Origin: Spirosoma rhododendri
GTDB lineage: Bacteria > Bacteroidota > Bacteroidia > Cytophagales > Spirosomataceae
Length of the DNA stretch: 64,000 bases
Direction of reading: 5' to 3'
NCBI RefSeq assembly: GCF_012849055.1
Contig: NZ_CP051677.1
Location: 2,122,501-2,186,500 of the forward strand
A program made the position numbers and the translations under genes. Shown piece by piece: positions 59,060 to 64,000 of the stretch. The notes under the pieces were generated by a model. The model searched no databases. It saw only the letters and a program-made list of their open reading frames with translations, and was not told the origin of the DNA. The first letter of the stretch is position 1; the number at the start of each line of letters is the position of its first letter.

Positions 59060-60733
59060 ATGCCCCATTTTGATACGTTTCCGACGCTGTACTGGTTACC
59101 CGTTTATGCATTATGCTGGGGGTTGCTCTGGGTATCGGTGAAGTCGGTGGTTGGGAGTCGAACATACGTGCTGGCCGCGATGCTCCTGCTGTTTTTGCTG
59201 CGATTGCCGGGCATCGTTTTCGACAACGAGATAAACCCCGACGAGAGTCAGATGATAACGCAGGCCCTGACTCTGCACCATGATCCCGTTTATTTTCGCT
59301 CAGTCGATGGCACAACGGGCGGTCCGCTGGATAGTTATTTTCTGGTGATTCCGGGCCTGCTGGGGCTACCCTTCGATTATATTACTGCCCACCTGACGGC
59401 CTGCAGTCTGGTGGCGGTTTGCCTGATGCTATTGTTCCAGACCGCCCGCCTGTGGTTCGGCGACCCGGCGGCTCGCGTGGCGCTACTGCCGCTGGTGTTT
59501 ACGCTTGGCCTGACCCGCAACGGAGATTTTCTGCACTACAACAGCGAGTTGATTGCGCTGGTCCTGCTCAGTGCCGGGTACTTGTTGTACGCCCGGTTAC
59601 TCAATCAGCGACGTCCGTCTGTGGCTATGCTGGCGGCTGTGGGGCTGATGCTGGGCATGGTCCCGTTCGGTAAGTTACAGGCTGTGCCGTTGGCCGCCGT
59701 GGTCGGGCTGTTCGTCGGCGTGGATGTGCTGCTTCGACCGGCGCTGACCCTAGGTGAGAAAGGCATCCGACTGGCGGTACTGGCCGTTAGTGCGACGCTG
59801 TTTCCGGTACTGGTAATTGTGCTGACTAAAGCCAACGGGGTCTACGACGACTTTATTACCTTTTATATCGAAGGCAATTTTCGCTACGCCAGCAACACCA
59901 GTCAGGTCGACAGCCTGCTGAGTCTCCCACGTTTTCTACACCGGGGTACTGAGTTCGAGTGGCTGGTTTATTTCGCCGGTATTGTCTGGATTGCCGGTCT
60001 GTTTGTCGGTGGTCGACGGGAACGGTTGCCGTGGCAGATTAGCGGGTTTATCGGCGTATTGCTCATCGCGACGCTGTTTGCCATCACCCGGACGGGGTCT
60101 GAATACGTCCACTACCTGTACTTTCTGACGGGGCCGGTGCTGTTTGGATTTGCCTATGGCTGGCAGCGGCTGAACGTCGACGGTACGTCGGGGCGGTGGA
60201 TTGCGCTGGGAACAACGGCTTTCTTTCTCCTGATCTTCGGGGCTACGACCTTACAACGCTACCGCATCGGCGAACCCATAAATCCGTACCCGTCCGATGG
60301 GCAGGGCGGGTGGAAAGTGCAGCCGTCGGCGGTATCGAAGGTGGTGCAACGGTATGCCAAACCCGGTGAACCGCTGGTGGTCTGGGGCTGGCGCTGCGAT
60401 TACTACGTACAGACGCAGATGCCGCAGGGTGTGGCCGAAAACCACAGTATCCGAAGTGCGTTTGCCCATCCGATGCTGGCCGAGTATCAGCAACGCTATG
60501 TGCGCGATTTTCGTCGGTCGGTGCCGCCCGTCTTTGTCGATGCTGTCGGTAGTCAGAACCTGTGGATGACCGACCGCCGGACACAGGGCCATGAACTAAT
60601 CAAGCCGCTTGGCCAGTTTGTTGCCGCTCACTATTCGCTTGTTGGCTTGGCAAATGACGCCCGTATCTACGTTCGCAATGACCGGCTCAGAGCGGTCGAC
60701 GGCCCGACTACTGGCACAAAAACTGCTAATTAA
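59060..60733 (+). CDS. GT-C type membrane glycosyltransferase (ArnT/PMT-like)
   Basis: A 557-residue integral membrane protein with about ten or more hydrophobic segments. After the second helix comes VFDNEINPDESQMITQALTL, the first-loop acidic motif of GT-C enzymes that use polyprenyl-phosphate sugars, and TTGGPLDSYFLVIPGLLG. The last ~150 residues are a soluble extracytoplasmic domain (VWGWRCDYYVQTQMPQGVAE). It probably adds a sugar to a lipid-linked glycan or protein. 20 nt upstream of the next gene, so same operon. Confidence 0.85.
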   Translation: MPHFDTFPTLYWLPVYALCWGLLWVSVKSVVGSRTYVLAAMLLLFLLRLPGIVFDNEINPDESQMITQALTLHHDPVYFRSVDGTTGGPLDSYFLVIPGLLGLPFDYITAHLTACSLVAVCLMLLFQTARLWFGDPAARVALLPLVFTLGLTRNGDFLHYNSELIALVLLSAGYLLYARLLNQRRPSVAMLAAVGLMLGMVPFGKLQAVPLAAVVGLFVGVDVLLRPALTLGEKGIRLAVLAVSATLFPVLVIVLTKANGVYDDFITFYIEGNFRYASNTSQVDSLLSLPRFLHRGTEFEWLVYFAGIVWIAGLFVGGRRERLPWQISGFIGVLLIATLFAITRTGSEYVHYLYFLTGPVLFGFAYGWQRLNVDGTSGRWIALGTTAFFLLIFGATTLQRYRIGEPINPYPSDGQGGWKVQPSAVSKVVQRYAKPGEPLVVWGWRCDYYVQTQMPQGVAENHSIRSAFAHPMLAEYQQRYVRDFRRSVPPVFVDAVGSQNLWMTDRRTQGHELIKPLGQFVAAHYSLVGLANDARIYVRNDRLRAVDGPTTGTKTAN

Positions 60734-60753
60734 TTCTTCGAACCACTTTCACT

Positions 60754-61701
60754 ATGTGGACAAAAAAAGGACTCGTTTACAAACCCGACGGCGAAATGCC
60801 GTTTAGCCGCACCCACGCACAGGTACCATTCGGCTACCCGATGGGCGACAAACTGCGCGTGTATTTCTCGACCCGCGACGAGAACATCTCGTCGGCCACG
60901 TCGTTTGTTGAGCTTGATCCCAACGATCTGAACCGCGTCACGTACGTACACGATAAGCCCTGCCTGACGAAAGGCGAGGTCGGTATGTTTGACGATAGTG
61001 GCGCGATGCCGTCTTGGTTTCTGCCCGTAGGCGATGAAATCTGGCTGTACTACACCGGCTGGAACCGGAGCGAAACCGCCAGCTACCGGCTGGGTATCGG
61101 TCTGGCGATTAGCCGCGATGGTGGGCTGACGTTTGAACGCAAGTACACCGGTCCGCTGCTCGATCGCTCGATTTACGATCAGGTCTGGATTGCACAGCCC
61201 TGCGTGATGCGCGAAGAACAGCCCGACGGCAGCGTTCGGTGGCGGATGTGGTATCTGTCGTGTACGAAGATCGAAGTGATCGACGGGCATCCCGAACCCT
61301 TCTATGACGTGAAATACGCCGAGTCGACCGACGGTATCAAATGGGAGCGGACAGGGCAGGTGTGCGTTGGGTACGACGACTTTACCGATGCAATCGGTCG
61401 GCCTACGGTTTACAAAGACGGCGATTTGTACAAAATGTATTTTTCGTACCGCAACGCGACCAACTACCGCACCGATGTACAGCGTAGCTATCGCATTGGT
61501 TACGCCGAGTCGGCAGACGGTATCAGCTGGACACGGCGCGACGAATTGGCAGGTATCGAACGGTCGGCAGAGGGCTGGGATTCACTGATGATGGACTATT
61601 GCCACATCTTCCCGCATCAGCAGAACTGGATAATGCTTTACAACGGTAACGGCTTCGGTGCATCGGGTTTTGGCTACGCCAGTCAGCCACGAAAAAACTA
61701 A
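60754..61701 (+). CDS. five-bladed beta-propeller glycosidase-like protein (GH43/GH130-like)
   Basis: A 315-residue cytoplasmic protein with repeated propeller blades: KLRVYFSTRDENISSATSFV, DEIWLYYTGWNRSETASYRL, VRWRMWYLSCTKIEVIDGHP, DLYKMYFSYRNATNYRTD and NWIMLYNGNGFGASGFGYAS. Such proteins, often annotated only as glycosylase, occur inside surface-polysaccharide clusters; the absence of a signal peptide argues for an intracellular role in sugar-precursor processing. Active-site acids cannot be assigned confidently. Confidence 0.8.
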   Translation: MWTKKGLVYKPDGEMPFSRTHAQVPFGYPMGDKLRVYFSTRDENISSATSFVELDPNDLNRVTYVHDKPCLTKGEVGMFDDSGAMPSWFLPVGDEIWLYYTGWNRSETASYRLGIGLAISRDGGLTFERKYTGPLLDRSIYDQVWIAQPCVMREEQPDGSVRWRMWYLSCTKIEVIDGHPEPFYDVKYAESTDGIKWERTGQVCVGYDDFTDAIGRPTVYKDGDLYKMYFSYRNATNYRTDVQRSYRIGYAESADGISWTRRDELAGIERSAEGWDSLMMDYCHIFPHQQNWIMLYNGNGFGASGFGYASQPRKN

Positions 61702-61718
61702 GTCCTTATCCAGCGGGT

Positions 61719-61747
61719 TTGTATTTTAACCAGATCGCCTACATTTG
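61719..61747 (+). promoter_or_regulatory. promoter TTG-N18-TACATTTG
   Basis: TTG (61719-61721), 18-nt spacer, TACATTTG (61740-61747): the best complete match to the Bacteroidota consensus in the window, implying a ~100-nt leader before the gene at 61858. Confidence 0.6.
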
Positions 61748-61857
61748 CACCGGGTTGCGATCTGGGTAAAATCAGGGTTGTCGCTGACTTATGACAGGCG
61801 ATAACAGCCAGTAAACCAGAAACTTTGGACCAGCGTAACGAACGAAACAGCAATAAA

Positions 61858-62676
61858 ATGAAAGAAGTAGCCAAACACATAATTAAGGTTGACGCCGAGC
61901 TGAAAGATGGAGTAATCGTACCGGAAATTCCGTACGAGGAAGTGATGCGGCTGGTCAACGAACCTAATATCGTTATCGTCAAAACGGGTATTCCGGCGGA
62001 GAAGCTAACGAAGGTAATCGAAGGAACCCGTGCCTGGGCTGCCAAAACACCTCTGGCCGAAGGACCGGATACGTTCGACAATAATCAGCACAAACAGCGA
62101 CTCCATATCGCCAAGATTCAGCAGGCACCCCAGCTTTTCCACGACCACACGTTCGACGCGATCCTGGACCACGAGCCGGATTTCAAAGAAACGCTGCTGG
62201 AGGTGTTTAATCCAATGCGCGGCTTCTGGAACAACCTGACCGGCAACAACGAAGAGTTTGGTATTCACAAGGGATCGCCCTACTTCCACCCGCAGGTGAC
62301 GCATTACCCGCTGGGCGGTAGCTTCTTCGGGCGGCACTGGCACCCGCTCAACCCGCAGAAAGTGGGTATGATTCTGGCCCTGAATCAGTACGGCCGCGAA
62401 TACAATTCCGGCGGTACGGGTTACGTCATCAACGACCACATCGTTGAAACAGAAGGGTATCAGGACATGGGCGATATGATCCTGTTCCGCTACGACCTGC
62501 CCCACTGGGTAAGCCCATCGAGCTTCGCCGATCGTTTCAGCTGGGAAGACCCCGCCGGTCGCTGGGTATCGATTCTGCCGTTCTACAACCCGTGGGGAAC
62601 GCCCGCCGAGAAAGATGAGCCGCAAGGCTGGAAAACCCAGATTCAAAATGCCAAATCGGCAGAAGCTGCGGTGTAA
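61858..62676 (+). CDS. jelly-roll Fe(II)/2-oxoglutarate oxygenase-like protein, unknown
   Basis: A 272-residue protein starting MKEVAKHIIKVDAELKDGVI. The C-terminal half has the pattern of a double-stranded beta helix: SFFGRHWHPLNPQKVGMILA, then EYNSGGTGYVINDHIVETEG, GDMILFRYDLPHWVSPSSFA and a final SILPFYNPWG. Histidines in RHWHP and LPHWV could bind metal in the way of phytanoyl-CoA-type dioxygenases; this is inference. It lies in the polysaccharide cluster and may modify a sugar nucleotide. The ATG at 61858 is used instead of 61825. Confidence 0.65.
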   Translation: MKEVAKHIIKVDAELKDGVIVPEIPYEEVMRLVNEPNIVIVKTGIPAEKLTKVIEGTRAWAAKTPLAEGPDTFDNNQHKQRLHIAKIQQAPQLFHDHTFDAILDHEPDFKETLLEVFNPMRGFWNNLTGNNEEFGIHKGSPYFHPQVTHYPLGGSFFGRHWHPLNPQKVGMILALNQYGREYNSGGTGYVINDHIVETEGYQDMGDMILFRYDLPHWVSPSSFADRFSWEDPAGRWVSILPFYNPWGTPAEKDEPQGWKTQIQNAKSAEAAV

Positions 62677-62761
62677 GGAATCAACTAATGTTGTTGGCGG
62701 TCTGTCGTTAGTCGTTTGAACTGGCGCAGACCGCCAACCGCATTTTGTAACAAACCTGCTA

Positions 62762-63718
62762 ATGCCTAAAGTCAGTGTTCTGATTATCACGTATAATCAG
62801 CATAAATTTATCCGTAAAGCCATCGATAGTGCGCTGGCGCAACGGACTACGTTTCCCATCGAAATTCTGGTGGGCGATGATTTTTCCAGTGATGGTACCC
62901 GCGAGATCATCCAGGAATACGAACGGCACCATCCGGGTTTGGTGATTGGCGTACTGCACCCGCGTAACATGGGTAAAAATGGCGGTATCAACTTCCTGGA
63001 AACCCTGAAACTGGCGAAAGGTGAGTACTATGCGCTGATGGATGGCGACGATTACTGGACGAACCCGGACAAGCTTCAGATGCAGGCCGATTTTCTGGAT
63101 GCCCATCCCGATTATTCGACTGTGTTCCATAATGCGCTGATTACGTACGAAGATGGTGCGCCGTCGCACGTGCTGAACGAGCCCGGTATAAAGGAGTCGT
63201 ACACGGTCGATGATCTGATCGGTGAAAACGAAATCTGGTTCATGGCAACGTCGAGCACCATGTACCGCAACAACATCAAGGAGTACCCGACCTGGTTTCG
63301 CGAATCGTCGAGTGGCGACATTCCCCGGTTAATCCTGAAGGCCAAGCTGGGTAAGATCGGGTATATACCAGAGGTGATGTCGGTGTACCGGAAAAACCGC
63401 GCCGGAGCCAGCTACCACGACAATGAGCGCGACGAGGTCTTTCTGCGAAACCGCATTCAGATGTACAGCGATATCAACCGCGAGTTGGATTTTAAATATA
63501 ACCGGACGCTCCGCCGGAATATGGCCCGCTACTACCGGATGATGCTCGACGCTAAACAGTACGAAAAAAGCTATTTTCGCCGGGCGCGGCTGGCGCTGAA
63601 GTACCTGTACATGGCGCAACCCGGCTGGGATAAAACCAAAGACGTGGTCTGGTTTTACCTGTTGCCAAAGCCCCTTACCAGGCTGTACAGTACGATACGG
63701 TTGCTGCCGCATCGGTAA
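62762..63718 (+). CDS. family 2 glycosyltransferase
   Basis: A 318-residue GT-A glycosyltransferase. MPKVSVLIITYNQHKFIRKA, EILVGDDFSSDGTREIIQEY and the DxD-type motif in KGEYYALMDGDDYWTNPDKL are typical of WcaA/GT2 enzymes; a C-terminal helical tail contains RARLALKYLYMAQPGW. It probably adds one sugar to the repeat unit at the cytoplasmic face. The next glycosyltransferase begins 46 nt later. Confidence 0.93.
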   Translation: MPKVSVLIITYNQHKFIRKAIDSALAQRTTFPIEILVGDDFSSDGTREIIQEYERHHPGLVIGVLHPRNMGKNGGINFLETLKLAKGEYYALMDGDDYWTNPDKLQMQADFLDAHPDYSTVFHNALITYEDGAPSHVLNEPGIKESYTVDDLIGENEIWFMATSSTMYRNNIKEYPTWFRESSSGDIPRLILKAKLGKIGYIPEVMSVYRKNRAGASYHDNERDEVFLRNRIQMYSDINRELDFKYNRTLRRNMARYYRMMLDAKQYEKSYFRRARLALKYLYMAQPGWDKTKDVVWFYLLPKPLTRLYSTIRLLPHR

Positions 63719-63763
63719 TGAATTAAACTAATTTCGTAGTCAAGTCGTCTGTCCCAGCATAGT

Positions 63764-64000
63764 ATGCCAGTTAATAACATGTTGAAACTTAGCGTTGTCA
63801 TCCCCGCCTACAACGAAGAAGAATCGATCACGCCTACGCTGCGATCGCTTTATCAGACGCTGAGTAAATACGGCATTCCGCACGAGATCTGCGTTACCAA
63901 CGACAACTCGAAAGATGGTACGCTGCGGGTACTGACCGAACTGGCGGCCACTGAAATCCCGACGCTGGTACCGTTTACCAATCCTGGCCCCAACGGCTTT
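63764..64000 (+). CDS. family 2 glycosyltransferase, 3' end outside the window
   Basis: 79 codons are visible: MPVNNMLKLSVVIPAYNEEE, SITPTLRSLYQTLSKYGIPH, then ICVTNDNSKDGTLRVLTELA, the usual GT2 N-terminal fold with the N-D-x-S-x-D-G-T nucleotide-binding block. This type (VIPAYNEEESI) resembles dolichyl-phosphate-mannose synthase-like enzymes that make polyprenyl-phosphate sugars, the donor class for the GT-C protein at 59060. The ATG at 63779 is an equally good start. Same strand as the cluster. Confidence 0.88.
   Translation, partial: MPVNNMLKLSVVIPAYNEEESITPTLRSLYQTLSKYGIPHEICVTNDNSKDGTLRVLTELAATEIPTLVPFTNPGPNGF

Overview
The window reads as a chromosomal segment of a Bacteroidota bacterium, most likely a Cytophagales member close to Spirosoma (inferred from family make-up, not from a search). 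Supporting signs are Por/type IX secretion C-terminal sorting domains, a DUF1800/DUF1501 pair, a TPR-DUF4292-EnvC operon, BlaI/M56 and DUF5522 proteins, start codons without Shine-Dalgarno sequences, and many promoters of the Bacteroidota TAnnTTTG (-7) type, five of them reading exactly TACCTTTG. Coding density is high. I see no rRNA, tRNA, CRISPR array, phage or intact insertion sequence.

Layout. 1-4300: a MORN-repeat protein cut by the window edge, ornithine aminotransferase, a DUF5522 protein, ribosomal protein L28, a frameshifted pseudouridine synthase, a Dabb protein and an Ohr peroxidase. 4500-8620: a cell-envelope operon (TPR protein, DUF4292 lipoprotein, EnvC-like degenerate M23 protein). 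8700-12840: panB, a second pseudouridine synthase, aspartate aminotransferase and folK. 12900-17300: a sulfatase-modifying-factor-like secreted protein, a PIN toxin/antitoxin pair translationally coupled to a frameshifted Uup-type ABC-F ATPase, and a DedA protein. 17470-22020: a FadN-like beta-oxidation enzyme with its MarR regulator, and a TlpA-like lipoprotein. 22200-25600: rsmH away from the usual division cluster, a HEPN protein with an unknown partner, and YifB/ComM. 25700-33400: a large secreted subtilase, a secreted unknown and DUF1800/DUF1501. 33500-44900: purE, a LysM protein, DUF481, an oxidoreductase, a decayed HTH gene next to an Rpn-family nuclease, purM, secreted and redox proteins, PpiD and a cyclophilin. 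45100-57700: an outer-membrane efflux protein, manC, thiL, lipoproteins, a cytochrome-b5-like protein, an N-acetylglucosamine kinase-like protein, a ferredoxin reductase, an M56/BlaI signalling pair and oligoendopeptidase F. 57875-64000: the start of a surface-polysaccharide cluster (CDP-sugar epimerase, membrane glycosyltransferase, beta-propeller glycosidase-like protein, jelly-roll oxygenase-like protein, two GT2 enzymes) that continues past the edge.

The most unusual signal is not a gene. At least a dozen intergenic spacers hold long imperfect inverted repeats from a few recurring sequence families. In about nine of them the arm next to a start codon is almost free of G and ends within a few bases of that codon, while the complementary arm follows the preceding stop codon or opens the spacer. 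I propose these as a dispersed class of insulating or regulatory leaders. Other leads are a duplicated palindromic operator placed on a BlaI promoter, a MarR palindrome touching its own promoter, two reading frames each broken by one missing base in a C or G run, a folK frame that runs on through the next gene's promoter, and a minimal HEPN pair.
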